From positions 682,001 through 746,000 of the forward strand of contig NZ_JACCBG010000001.1 of assembly GCF_013409645.1 (NCBI RefSeq): DNA of 64,000 nt, given 5' to 3'. The notes under the pieces are model-generated. The model saw nothing but the letters and a program-made list of their open reading frames with translations. It had not been told where the DNA came from and did not search any database. Both the position numbers and the translations under genes were made by a program. Source of the stretch: Nocardioides panaciterrulae (GTDB taxonomy: Bacteria > Actinomycetota > Actinomycetes > Propionibacteriales > Nocardioidaceae). Below are positions 54,302-62,296 of the stretch, one piece after another (within the stretch, counting starts at the first letter, position 1; each line of letters starts with the position of its first letter).

Positions 54302-55324
54302 TCAGGGGCGAGTGTCCACGGCGTACGCCACGCCGATCTGCGCGCGCAGCGCGTCCATCTGCCGCATCAGCGTCAGCGTCTGGGCGTGCGGGACCAGCGG
54401 GCTCTCCCGCAGCCCCGCGCGCAGGCAGCGCTGCACCTCGGCCGCCTCGTTGCCGTAGCCGCGGCCCAGCACCGGCTCGTCGGGCTCGACCTCCACCGGC
54501 TGCTGCCGGGCGTCGAGGTCGTTGGAGCCGTCCGGGGCGTACGGCGTGAACCGGGCCCGGGTGGGGTGGTGGAAGTCGTCGACCTCGATCCGGCCCAGGT
54601 CGGTGGCCACCGACCCGGCGCGCGAGGACCACGAGGTCATCGACGCCGACATCGTGGCCAGCGCCCCGCCCGGGTAGCGGCCGGTCACCGCGACCGCGAG
54701 GTCGATGCCGCCGGGCGAGAGGTGCGCGACCCCGGCGAGGTGCTCGGCCTCGCCGAGCAGCAGGTGGGCGAACGTGAGCGGATAGATCCCCATGTCCAGC
54801 AGCGCGCCGGCGCCGAGGACGGGGTCGAGCATCCGGTCCTCCGGCGGCGCGTCCACGCGGAACCCGAGCTCGGCGTGCAGGTGCTGCGGGCGGCCGAACC
54901 GCCCCGCGGCCAGGTCGGCCGACAGCCGGCGGACCATCGGGTGGCACGCGGTCTTCATCGCCTCCATCAGGAAGCGGTCGTGGCGGCGCGCCAGCGCCAC
55001 CATCTCCTCGGCCTCGGCGACGTTGAGGGTCAGCGGCTTCTCGCAGAGCACGTGCTTGCCGGCCTCGAAGGCCAGCCGCGCGTGCTCGAGGTGCAACGCG
55101 TGCGGGCTCGCCACGTAGACCACGTCCACGGCCGGGTCGGCGACCAGCTCGGCGTACGAGCCGTGCGCCGCCGCCGCGCCGTGCGCGGCCGCGAAGGCCT
55201 CCGCCGACTCCCGGCGCCGCGAGCCCACCGCCGCCAGCCGCGCACCGGGGACCATCGCGAGGTCCCGGGCGAAGGTGTGCGCGATCTTGCCGGTCGCGAG
55301 GATGCCCCATCCGATGTCGTCCAC
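54302..55324 (-). CDS. Gfo/Idh/MocA-family oxidoreductase
   Basis: A 340-aa NAD(P)-dependent sugar-type dehydrogenase. The Rossmann start is IGWGILATGKIAHTFARDL, AVGSRR and the catalytic EKPLTLNVAEAEEM (Lys of EKP) follow; SxxFMVGFCDM-like variants and the C-terminal beta-sheet domain complete it. GTG 55324 is preceded by TAGGGT (55332-55337, minus strand) at 7 bases, so it is preferred over the GTG two codons upstream. Substrate unknown. Confidence 0.87.
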   Translation of the reverse strand: MDDIGWGILATGKIAHTFARDLAMVPGARLAAVGSRRRESAEAFAAAHGAAAAHGSYAELVADPAVDVVYVASPHALHLEHARLAFEAGKHVLCEKPLTLNVAEAEEMVALARRHDRFLMEAMKTACHPMVRRLSADLAAGRFGRPQHLHAELGFRVDAPPEDRMLDPVLGAGALLDMGIYPLTFAHLLLGEAEHLAGVAHLSPGGIDLAVAVTGRYPGGALATMSASMTSWSSRAGSVATDLGRIEVDDFHHPTRARFTPYAPDGSNDLDARQQPVEVEPDEPVLGRGYGNEAAEVQRCLRAGLRESPLVPHAQTLTLMRQMDALRAQIGVAYAVDTRP

Positions 55325-55562
55325 GGCCACGACCCTAGAGTGAGGGCCGCTGGCGTGTGGGGCCGGGCGCGGCCTCGGGGAGGCGCCCCGGTGAGGCGCC
55401 GAGGGGGGCCGCGGAGCCTCTCCGGAGCGCTCCGTGGGAGGCTCCGGTGGCGCTCGGCGGGCGTTCCGCGACTCGCGGACGACGAATCACATCGTTGTCG
55501 TTCGATCGCCTACACTGACGATCCAGAGCCTGGCAAGACACGTACCCCCGGGGAGACTGCGC

Positions 55563-55862
55563 ATGGATGCCGCGAACGCTTTCCACGACCCGGACGCGGC
55601 CGACGCCGCGCCGCGGCTGAGCGACCGCGACCGCGAGATCCTCGAGTTCGAGCGCCAGTGGTGGAAGTACGCCGGCGCCAAGGAGACCGCGGTCCGCGAG
55701 AAGTTCGACATGTCCTCGACGCGGTACTACCAGGTCCTCAACGCCCTGATCGATCGTCCCGAGGCCCTCGAGGCCGACCCGCTGCTCGTCCGCCGACTGC
55801 GCCGCCTGCGCGCCGCCCGGCAGCGGCAGCGCTCGGCGCGCCGGCTCGGGTTCGAGGTCTGA
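55563..55862 (+). CDS. DUF3263 domain protein
   Basis: A 99-aa actinobacterial protein: SDRDREILEFERQWWKYAGAKETAVREKFDMSSTRYYQVLNALIDRPEALEADPLLVRRLRRLR is the DUF3263 helical domain, a helix-turn-helix-like fold. It is probably a DNA-binding protein, role unknown. A LytR_C gene follows after 4 bases, the usual pairing. A 200-bp region before it has an AT-richer stretch (55480-55530) that holds its promoter. Confidence 0.87.
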   Translation: MDAANAFHDPDAADAAPRLSDRDREILEFERQWWKYAGAKETAVREKFDMSSTRYYQVLNALIDRPEALEADPLLVRRLRRLRAARQRQRSARRLGFEV

Positions 55863-55866
55863 GGCC

Positions 55867-56424
55867 GTGCTGCGCAGCGGCAGCCGCGTCCGAGACGAGC
55901 GCGGCGTGGTCTTCCCCTCGCCAGTGGTGATGCTCAGCGTCATCGCCGTGGCGATGGCCGGGATCGCGTTCTTCGCGACCCGCGCCCCGGACGCCGGCGA
56001 GCGGGACATCACCACGGTCGCCGGGGCCGAGCAGCACCCCGCCCCGGCCAAGACCGACGGACCTGGCACCAAGAAGTCCCAGGACGGCAAGGACGCCTCG
56101 AAGGCCGACGCGCACAAGTCGCGCGACCACAAGAAGAAGCCCGCCGTCCAGCGCGGCAAGGTCTACGTCGAGGTCTACAACAACTCCGGCATCACCGGGC
56201 TCGCCGGCCAGGTCGCCGGCCGCGCCACCAACGCGGGCTGGAACGTCGTCGGCTCCGACAACTGGTACGGCTCGGTGCCCGCCTCGACCGTCTACTACCC
56301 GCAGCGGCTCGAGAAGGCCGCCAAGCTGCTCGCGCTCGACCTCGGCATCCACCGGACCAAGCCGGCCGTCGACCCCATGCGGCTGGACCGGCTCACCGTG
56401 ATCCTGACCGGCGCGCTGGGCTGA
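55867..56424 (+). CDS. LytR C-terminal domain protein
   Basis: A 185-aa protein with one membrane helix (VVMLSVIAVAMAGIAFFATRAP), a Lys/Asp-rich linker (KKSQDGKDASKADAHKSRDHKKK) and a LytR_C domain (about 100-183; VYVEVYNNSGITGLAGQVAGRATNAGWNVVG, VYYPQRLEKAAKLLA). LytR_C domains are linked to cell-wall glycopolymer attachment. The GTG start is 4 bases from the DUF3263 stop, so an operon is likely. Confidence 0.87.
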   Translation: MLRSGSRVRDERGVVFPSPVVMLSVIAVAMAGIAFFATRAPDAGERDITTVAGAEQHPAPAKTDGPGTKKSQDGKDASKADAHKSRDHKKKPAVQRGKVYVEVYNNSGITGLAGQVAGRATNAGWNVVGSDNWYGSVPASTVYYPQRLEKAAKLLALDLGIHRTKPAVDPMRLDRLTVILTGALG

Positions 56425-56452
56425 GCCCCCGGCCGGCGGCCTGGCTGGCCGG

Positions 56453-56538
56453 CTGCAGGAATCCCCGGCTGGCCGGGGAACCCCTCGGTTGGGGGGCGTT
56501 GCAACGCCCGTCAACCGCAGGAACGGGCTGACAACCCC
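56453..56538 (+). repeat. Family D element, copy 2
   Basis: Begins CTGCAGGAATCCCCGGC like copy 1 and ends GGCTGACAACCCCC identically. Stem 1 is TCCCCGGC/GCCGGGGA. The middle is remodelled: CGGTTG (56486-56491) pairs with CAACCG (56512-56517) around the perfect palindrome GGGCGTTGCAACGCCC (56494-56509). GCCCGT/ACGGGC (about 56506/56523) is an alternative pairing. It lies 28 bases after the LytR_C gene stop, in the same strand orientation relative to the preceding gene as copy 1. Confidence 0.82.
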
Positions 56539-56597
56539 CGGGGGAGAGGACCGGCCCCCGGCGTGCGAGGTGGCCGGATCGTGGTTGGCTGTCCTCC

Positions 56598-57443
56598 ATG
56601 GAGTTCACCTCTGCCGAGGGCGAGCAGCGGTACGCCGAGCTGGTGCGGGCGGCGTCCGGGTGCGTGGTCGCGCTGGACTTCGACGGGACGCTCTCGCCGA
56701 TCGTCGACGACCCGACCCAGGCCTACATCCATCCCGACGCCGGTGACGTGCTGGTCGCGCTGGCCCGTCAGGTGCTGGCGGTCGCGGTCGTGACCGGTCG
56801 GCCGGCCCGGCAGGTGCTGGCCCTGGGCGGGCTCGAGGAGGTCGGCGGCGCGGTGGCCGAGGCCGGCAAGGAGCTCTACGTCTTCGGCCAGTACGGCAAC
56901 GAGCGCTGGTCCTCCGCCAACCGGCGGATCATCTCGCCGCGCCCTCCGCGCGGGCTGGCGACCTTCCTCGACGAGCTGCCCGAGCTGCTGCGGCAGGCCG
57001 ACGCCGCCGACGCCTGGATCGAGGAGAAGGGGCTCGCGGTCGCGGTGCACACCCGCCGGCTGCCCGACGCGCACGAGGCGTTCGGCCGGTTGCTGCCGCT
57101 GGTCCGGGAGCGGGCCGAGCGGCACGAGCTCACCGTCGAGCCCGGTCGCAACGTCGTGGAGGTGCGCTCGCCGGGGATGCACAAGGGCGTCGCGGTCGAG
57201 ACGCTGGCGCGCGAGCTGGACGCCCGCGCGTTCCTCTTCGCCGGCGACGACCTCGGTGACGTCGAGGCCTTCCACGCGGTCCGGGCGCTGCGCGAGCAGG
57301 GCCTGCCCACGCTGCTGGTCTGCGCGGGCTCGGAGGAGGAGGGCTCGCTGGAGCCGCTCTCCGACGTCGTGGTCAAGGGGCCCGAGGGGGTCCTGCAGCT
57401 GCTGCGGCAGCTGGCCGCCGACGCGGCGGCCCTGCACGCCTGA
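56598..57443 (+). CDS. otsB: Trehalose-6-phosphate phosphatase
   Basis: A 281-aa HAD-superfamily enzyme that releases trehalose. The nucleophile motif is VALDFDGTLSPI (Asp, Asp), then VVTGRPARQ, and the C-terminal FAGDDLGDVEAFHAV. It completes the otsAB pathway with otsA at 52.8-54.3 kb. Its end is 98 bases from the SAM-I riboswitch of thrC. Confidence 0.94.
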   Translation: MEFTSAEGEQRYAELVRAASGCVVALDFDGTLSPIVDDPTQAYIHPDAGDVLVALARQVLAVAVVTGRPARQVLALGGLEEVGGAVAEAGKELYVFGQYGNERWSSANRRIISPRPPRGLATFLDELPELLRQADAADAWIEEKGLAVAVHTRRLPDAHEAFGRLLPLVRERAERHELTVEPGRNVVEVRSPGMHKGVAVETLARELDARAFLFAGDDLGDVEAFHAVRALREQGLPTLLVCAGSEEEGSLEPLSDVVVKGPEGVLQLLRQLAADAAALHA

Positions 57444-57526
57444 GGCGACCGGCCCGGCGTACGACGCGCTGCGGCGGCCCGTGACCACTATGCGGACCCG
57501 AGGTACGCATGGTGAGACGACTGTCG

Positions 57527-57532
57527 TAGAGT
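57527..57532 (+). promoter_or_regulatory. -10 box TAGAGT ahead of the SAM-I leader
   Basis: TAGAGT lies 8 bases before the first base of riboswitch stem P1, which would place the transcript start at about 57540. Confidence 0.55.
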
Positions 57533-57540
57533 CGTGCCTG

Positions 57541-57679
57541 CTCATCGAGAGGGACTGAGGGAACGGCCCTGTGACGTCCCGGCAACCGCCGCGAACCCCC
57601 CGCTGCCGCCCGTGCGGCCGCGGTCGCGGAAACGGTGCCAATTCCGGCCCGGTAGCGAGAGACGCCCGGGGAAGATGAG
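57541..57679 (+). ncRNA. SAM-I (S-box) riboswitch
   Basis: P1 is CTCATC (57541-57546) paired with GATGAG (57674-57679). Conserved joining and loop parts are present: CGAGAGG, GACTGAGGGAACGGCCC, CGGCAACC, GGTGCCAATTCC and GGGGAAGATGAG. S-box RNAs bind S-adenosylmethionine and turn off downstream genes. Here it controls thrC and cysO. The ribosome site AAGGAGG (57680-57686) directly abuts P1, so control of translation is plausible. Confidence 0.87.
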
Positions 57680-57691
57680 AAGGAGGACTTC

Positions 57692-58990
57692 ATGAGCGCC
57701 GTCGTCGCCGAGCAGGGTTCCACCACCCCGAGCACCCCGGAGGCCGTAGCCGGCCTGCGTCCCGGTGCCTTCGGGAACGCCACGGCCCTGTCGTGTCGCG
57801 AGTGCGGCCACCAGGTCGCCCTGGGCCCGTTCTACGCCTGTCCGGAGTGCTTCGGACCCCTCGAGGTCGCCTACGACTTCCCCGCCGTCACCCGCGAGCA
57901 GATCGCGGCCGGCCCCGCCAACATCTGGCGCTACAAGGCCCTGCTGCCGGTGCCCACCGACATCGAGCAGAGCCCCAACACCGAGCCCGGCTTCACCCGG
58001 CTGCTCAAGGCCGACAACCTGGCCCGCGAGCTCGGCCTGACCAACCTGTGGGTCAAGGACGACTCCACGAACCCCACGAACTCCTTCAAGGACCGCGTGG
58101 TCGCCTGCGCGCTCAGCGCCGCCCGCGAGCTGCACGCCAAGGTCTTCGCCTGCCCCTCGACCGGCAACCTCGCCAACGCGGTGGCCGCCGCCGGTGCCCG
58201 GGCCGGCATCAAGACCGTGGTCTTCATCCCGGCGGACCTCGAGAAGCCCAAGCAGGTCAACTCCGCGGTCTACACCGACTCGCTGGTCGCGGTGAACGGC
58301 AACTACGACGACGTGAACCGGCTGGCCTCCGAGATCGCCGGCGAGGAGGAGGGCTGGGCGTTCGTCAACGTCAACGTCCGCCCCTTCTACGCCGAGGGCT
58401 CCAAGACCCTCGGCTACGAGATCGCCGAGCAGCTCGGCTGGCGGCTGCCCGACCAGGTCGTGATCCCGGTCGCCTCCGGCTCCCAGCTGACCAAGGTCGA
58501 CAAGGCGTTCCAGGAGCTGATCACGCTGGGCCTGGTCGAGGACAAGCCGTACAGGATCTTCGGCGCGCAGGCCACCGGCTGCTCGCCCGTCTCCGCCGCG
58601 TTCAAGGACGGCCACCAGGTGGTCCGCCCGGTGCGGCCGAACACGATCGCGAAGAGCCTGGCGATCGGCAACCCCGCCGACGGCGTCTACGTCCTCGACA
58701 TCTGCCGCCGCACCGGCGGCGCGGTCGAGGACGTCACCGACGACGAGGTGCGCGAGGGCATCCTGCTGCTGGCCCGCACCGAGGGCATCTTCACCGAGAC
58801 CGCCGGCGGTACGACGACCGGCGTGCTGAAGAAGCTCGTCGAGACCGGCCAGCTCGACCCCACGCTCGACACCGTCATCATCAACACCGGCATGGGGCTG
58901 AAGACCCTCGACGCGGTCGCCGACTCGGTCGGCCCCGCGGCGACCATCGACCCGTCGTACGCCGCCTTCACCGCCACGGGTCTGGCGTGA
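57692..58990 (+). CDS. thrC: Threonine synthase with N-terminal zinc ribbon
   Basis: A 432-aa PLP enzyme converting O-phosphohomoserine to threonine. A zinc ribbon (CRECGHQ and CPECFG, about 32-56) precedes the beta-family fold; PLP Lys is in NSFKDRVVACAL (about 130-141), with STGNLANAVAAAGARAG and GSGSQLTK. AAGGAGG (57680-57686) precedes ATG 57692. Placement behind a SAM riboswitch balances use of O-phosphohomoserine between threonine and methionine. Confidence 0.94.
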   Translation: MSAVVAEQGSTTPSTPEAVAGLRPGAFGNATALSCRECGHQVALGPFYACPECFGPLEVAYDFPAVTREQIAAGPANIWRYKALLPVPTDIEQSPNTEPGFTRLLKADNLARELGLTNLWVKDDSTNPTNSFKDRVVACALSAARELHAKVFACPSTGNLANAVAAAGARAGIKTVVFIPADLEKPKQVNSAVYTDSLVAVNGNYDDVNRLASEIAGEEEGWAFVNVNVRPFYAEGSKTLGYEIAEQLGWRLPDQVVIPVASGSQLTKVDKAFQELITLGLVEDKPYRIFGAQATGCSPVSAAFKDGHQVVRPVRPNTIAKSLAIGNPADGVYVLDICRRTGGAVEDVTDDEVREGILLLARTEGIFTETAGGTTTGVLKKLVETGQLDPTLDTVIINTGMGLKTLDAVADSVGPAATIDPSYAAFTATGLA

Positions 58991-59018
58991 CCGCCCCCCA
59001 CTACAGGAGCATGCAGCC

Positions 59019-59294
59019 ATGAGCGTCTCGGTCCGGATCCCCACCATCCTGCGCACCTACACCGGCGGCGAGTCCGAGGTGTCCGCCTCGGGCACCACCC
59101 TCGCCGAGGTCCTCGACGACCTCGACGGCAACTACGCCGGCATCAAGGGCCGGATCCTCGACGAGGCCGGTGACCTGCGCCGGTTCGTCAACGTCTACGT
59201 CGGCAACGACGACGTGCGGTTCCTCGACAACCTCGCCACCCCCACCCCCGAGGGCACCCAGATCTCGGTGATCCCGGCCGTCGCCGGCGGCTGA
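59019..59294 (+). CDS. cysO: Sulfur-carrier protein CysO-like (ThiS/MoaD family)
   Basis: A 91-aa ubiquitin-fold protein ending in VAGG, the Gly-Gly C-terminus that becomes a thiocarboxylate. SIPTILRTYTGGE at the start, LRRFVNVYVGNDDVRFLDNLATP and ISVIPAVAGG at the end closely match mycobacterial CysO, the sulfur donor for CysM-dependent cysteine synthesis. mec and cysM are not in the window. It is 28 bases behind thrC, so SAM probably controls both. Confidence 0.87.
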   Translation: MSVSVRIPTILRTYTGGESEVSASGTTLAEVLDDLDGNYAGIKGRILDEAGDLRRFVNVYVGNDDVRFLDNLATPTPEGTQISVIPAVAGG

Positions 59295-59347
59295 GCGACC
59301 GGCTGAGCGATCGGGCGGGCCGCCGGGCGGTCCGCCGACCGGTCCGC

Positions 59348-59710
59348 TCAGACGGTCCCGGAGTGGTCCACCGTCGGCCGGACCTCGACCGGGCCGCGCT
59401 CGGTGGCCAGGATCGCGCAGACCTGCAGCAGGTCGTCGAGGTCGTCGGTCTCGACGCAGTAGTAGCCGCCCAGCTGCTCGGCGGTCTCGGCGAACGGCCC
59501 GTCGGTCACGACGACCTCGCCGCCGCGGCGACGGACCGTGCGCGCCTCGCGCGAGGGGGCGAGCTCGGTGCCGCCGGTGATCTTGTGTCCGCGCTCGGCG
59601 AGCAACCGGGCGAACTCCGCGTGCCGGGCGTAGGTGGCCGACCGCTCCTCCTCGGTGGCCCGCTCCCAGGCGGCCTCGTCGTCCGGCAGCAGCACGATGT
59701 ACTCGGTCAT
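59348..59710 (-). CDS. YCII-related (DGPF) domain protein
   Basis: A 120-aa single-domain protein of the YCII/DGPF family with TEYIVLLPDDE at the start, VTDGPFAETAEQLGGYYCVE (the diagnostic DGPF) and a late CAILATERGPVEVRP. Such proteins are dimeric ferredoxin-like folds, often beside ECF sigma factors. No sigma factor of that kind is adjacent here. ATG 59710 has GGAG upstream (minus strand). Function unknown. Confidence 0.85.
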   Translation of the reverse strand: MTEYIVLLPDDEAAWERATEEERSATYARHAEFARLLAERGHKITGGTELAPSREARTVRRRGGEVVVTDGPFAETAEQLGGYYCVETDDLDDLLQVCAILATERGPVEVRPTVDHSGTV

Positions 59711-59816
59711 GGTGGTCTCCTCTCGTCGCTGTCGATCTGTCATCGCGATGACGGGCGAGCGGCGACCCGATCGACAACGGGCCGGAAACTTCCTTGGGCG
59801 TGGGTCCGGCGCACCT

Positions 59817-59822
59817 TACCCT
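59817..59822 (+). promoter_or_regulatory. -10 box TACCCT for a leaderless GTG start
   Basis: TACCCT lies 6 bases before the GTG at 59829, which supports that start for the ATP-grasp gene. Confidence 0.5.
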
Positions 59823-59828
59823 CGCCCG

Positions 59829-60728
59829 GTGACCCCCCACTCCGTGCCGCGGGTGCTGCTCGCGACCTTCTCCCTGCTGCCCGACGGTGAGCCCGGCGGG
59901 GAGCTGCTGGTCCGTGCCCTCGCCGACCGCGGGATCGAGGCGGCCTGGGTGGCCTGGGACGGCCGGGTCCGCTGGGCCGACGCCGACCTGGTGGCGGTGA
60001 GGGCGACGTGGGACTACCACCGGCGCTGCGCGGACTTCCTCGGCTGGGCGAGTGCGGTGGGCAAGGAGACGCGCCTGCTCAACGGCGCCGACGTCTTCGC
60101 CTGGAACGCCGACAAGGCCTACCTGACCGGGCTCGAGGGTCGGGTGCCGGTGGTGCCCTCGGTGCTGCTCGACGACCGTGACCCCGACCGTGACCCCGAC
60201 AGCGGCCCCGGCGGCGGGCTGCGCGGCGGGCTCGAGCGGGCGCTGGACCGGTTCGGCGTCGTGGTGGTCAAGCCGCGCACCGGCGCCAGCGGGGTCGGCG
60301 TCGTGGTCGCCGAGTCCCCCGACGACCACCGGCTCGCCGGGCTCACCGCCGGCCCGTGGATCGCGCAGCCGCTGGTGGAGTCGGTGCGCACGCGGGGCGA
60401 GACCTCGGTGTTCGTGCTCGACGGCCGCGCGGTCTCACAGGTCGACAAGCGGCCGGCGCCCGGCGAGATCCGGGTCCACGAGGAGTACGGCGGGGTCTCG
60501 CGAGCCGTGCCGCTGGACGACCGGGCGGCGGCGGCGGCCGTCCGCGCGCTGGCGGCCGCCGGCGAGCTGATCGGCCGCCCGCTGGACTACGGGCGGGTCG
60601 ACCTGATGGAGCTCGACGGGGAGCCGGTGGTCAGCGAGATCGAGCTGATCGAGCCCGGGCTCTACCTCGACGTCGTGCCCGGCAACGCCGAGCCGTTCGC
60701 CGACCTGGTCGTCAGCCGGCTCTCATGA
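59829..60728 (+). CDS. ATP-grasp domain protein
   Basis: A 299-aa protein of the ATP-grasp fold: LATFSLLPDGEPGGELLVRALADRGI start, WDYHRRCADFLGWA, nucleotide loop VVVKPRTGASGVGVVV (about 142-157) and metal-binding Glu in DLMELDGEPVVSEIELIEPGLYLD (about 258-281). The pattern recalls DcsG-type ligases and glutathione synthetase-like enzymes that join an amino acid to a carboxylate. Specific product unknown. Overlaps the next gene by 6 bases at the ends (convergent). Confidence 0.8.
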   Translation: MTPHSVPRVLLATFSLLPDGEPGGELLVRALADRGIEAAWVAWDGRVRWADADLVAVRATWDYHRRCADFLGWASAVGKETRLLNGADVFAWNADKAYLTGLEGRVPVVPSVLLDDRDPDRDPDSGPGGGLRGGLERALDRFGVVVVKPRTGASGVGVVVAESPDDHRLAGLTAGPWIAQPLVESVRTRGETSVFVLDGRAVSQVDKRPAPGEIRVHEEYGGVSRAVPLDDRAAAAAVRALAAAGELIGRPLDYGRVDLMELDGEPVVSEIELIEPGLYLDVVPGNAEPFADLVVSRLS

Positions 60729-61643
60729 GCCCGGCGGCAGCGCCCGGGCGAACTCCGCGACGACCTCGGCGGCGGTCCGCTCGCGGGTGATGTCGACGAC
60801 GCCCTCGCCGGCGTAGACGTGGGCGACGGAGTGGTCGCCCGCCTCGACCGCCGCGCGGAACCGGCCCCGTGCCGCCTCGTCCAGCTCGTCCTCCCGGCCG
60901 ACCCAGTCCTCGAAGTAGGCGTTCGCCACGGCCCGGCCGCCGAACTCCCGCGGCCAGGGCGCCTGCTGGGCGACGTCGAAGACCCGGCCGTAGCCGGTCC
61001 GGTCGGCCGCGAGCAGCGCCTCCCGGGCCGCGGGCCGGTTGTCGGCCTCCACGCAGCCGAGGAAGGCGGTGCCGACCCAGCCGCCGGCCGCGCCCGCGGC
61101 GAGCACCGCCGCGAGGCCGCGGTGGTTGAGCAGGCCGCCGGCGGCGTAGACCGGCCGGTCGGTGCGCTCGAGCACCAGCTGCAGCAGCGGCAGGGTCGCG
61201 AGGTCGTTGCGGCCGTGGCCGCCGCCCTCGCCGCCCCGGGCCACGATCACGTCGACGCCGGCGGCCTCGGCCCGTGCCAGGTCGTCGAGCGAGCCGACCT
61301 GGGTGGCGGTGGTGAGGCCGGCCTCGCGCAGCCGGCGCACCGGCCCGGCGTACTCCCCGAAGCTCACCGACACCAGCGCCGGCCGCAGGTCGAGCACGGC
61401 GTCGAGCTGCGCGGGGTTGCTCTCGAGCGCCCAGGCCATCAGGCCCACGCCGTACGCCGTGCCGTCGGCGCCGGCGACCCCGGCCTGGTCGCGGATCCAG
61501 CCGGCGTCCCGGGTGTGGCTCACGCCGACCATGCCCAGCCCGCCCGCGCGGCTCACCGCGTGGGCCAGCCGGCCGCCGCCGGGTCCGGCCATCGGGGCGC
61601 CGATCAGGGGGACGCGGGTGCGGAGCGCGGTGGGGAGCTGCAT
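60723..61643 (-). CDS. Nitronate monooxygenase (2-nitropropane dioxygenase family)
   Basis: A 306-aa FMN TIM-barrel enzyme. VPLIGAPMAGPGGGRLAHAVSRAGGLGMVGV start, the catalytic His in ARGGEGGGHGR (about 135-145) and YAAGGLLNHRGLAAVLAAGAAGGWVGTAFL binding FMN phosphate are present. It oxidises nitronates such as propionate-3-nitronate to aldehydes or carbonyls. TAGCGT (61650-61655, minus strand) lies 6 bases before the ATG. Confidence 0.87.
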   Translation of the reverse strand: MQLPTALRTRVPLIGAPMAGPGGGRLAHAVSRAGGLGMVGVSHTRDAGWIRDQAGVAGADGTAYGVGLMAWALESNPAQLDAVLDLRPALVSVSFGEYAGPVRRLREAGLTTATQVGSLDDLARAEAAGVDVIVARGGEGGGHGRNDLATLPLLQLVLERTDRPVYAAGGLLNHRGLAAVLAAGAAGGWVGTAFLGCVEADNRPAAREALLAADRTGYGRVFDVAQQAPWPREFGGRAVANAYFEDWVGREDELDEAARGRFRAAVEAGDHSVAHVYAGEGVVDITRERTAAEVVAEFARALPPGS

Positions 61644-61786
61644 CCCGCCACGCTAGCCCCGCCGGCGCCCGCAGCGCGGGGCGGCGGTGCCCGAGACGTG
61701 ACAACGTGACGGGACAACGTGACGGATCCTCCAACCAACTCGGGGGGCCGGGCGTTTGCATGGCATGGGATCCACGAGGGGGCGGC

Positions 61787-62296
61787 GTGTCGGCGGCTGA
61801 CCGTGAATCGTTCACCCGCTGGGCGAGCCATCGGCAGCTCGCGCTGTTCCGGACCGCCCTGCTGGTGAGTGGCGACCACCATCGCGCCGAGGACCTGGTC
61901 CAGGAGGCGCTGACCCAGGTCGCGCTGCGCTGGAGCCGGCTCGCGGACGGCCACCCGGAGGCCTACGCCCGGCAGGTGATCGTGCGCCGCAACATCTCGT
62001 GGTGGCGCAAGCACCGGCGCGAGGTGGTCGCCGACGTGCCGGAGCACGGCCTGACGACGACCGGCGCCGAGCGGGGGGCCGACCGCCGGATGGCCCTCGA
62101 CGCGGCCCTGGCCCGGCTCACCGCACGACAGCGAGCGGTGATCGTGCTCCGGTTCTACGAGGACCTGCCCGAGCGCGAGACCGCCGAGACGCTCGGGGTC
62201 AGCACGGGGACCGTCAAGAGCCAGACCCACCTGGCGCTGCGCCGTCTGCGGGAGGGCTCGCCCCACCTCGCCGAGATGCTGGAGGACCTGCGATGA
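61787..62296 (+). CDS. SigE-family RNA polymerase sigma factor
   Basis: A 169-aa sigma factor of the actinobacterial SigE group. Region 2 (QLALFRTALLVSGDHHRAEDLVQEALTQVALRWSRL, with VIVRRNISWWRK) and region 4 (LTARQRAVIVLRFYEDLPERETAETLGVSTGTVKSQTHLALRRLR). The GTG follows GAGGGGG by 4 bases. Its stop overlaps the ATG of the membrane partner gene, the standard pairing of such sigma factors with an anchor protein. Confidence 0.92.
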   Translation: MSAADRESFTRWASHRQLALFRTALLVSGDHHRAEDLVQEALTQVALRWSRLADGHPEAYARQVIVRRNISWWRKHRREVVADVPEHGLTTTGAERGADRRMALDAALARLTARQRAVIVLRFYEDLPERETAETLGVSTGTVKSQTHLALRRLREGSPHLAEMLEDLR

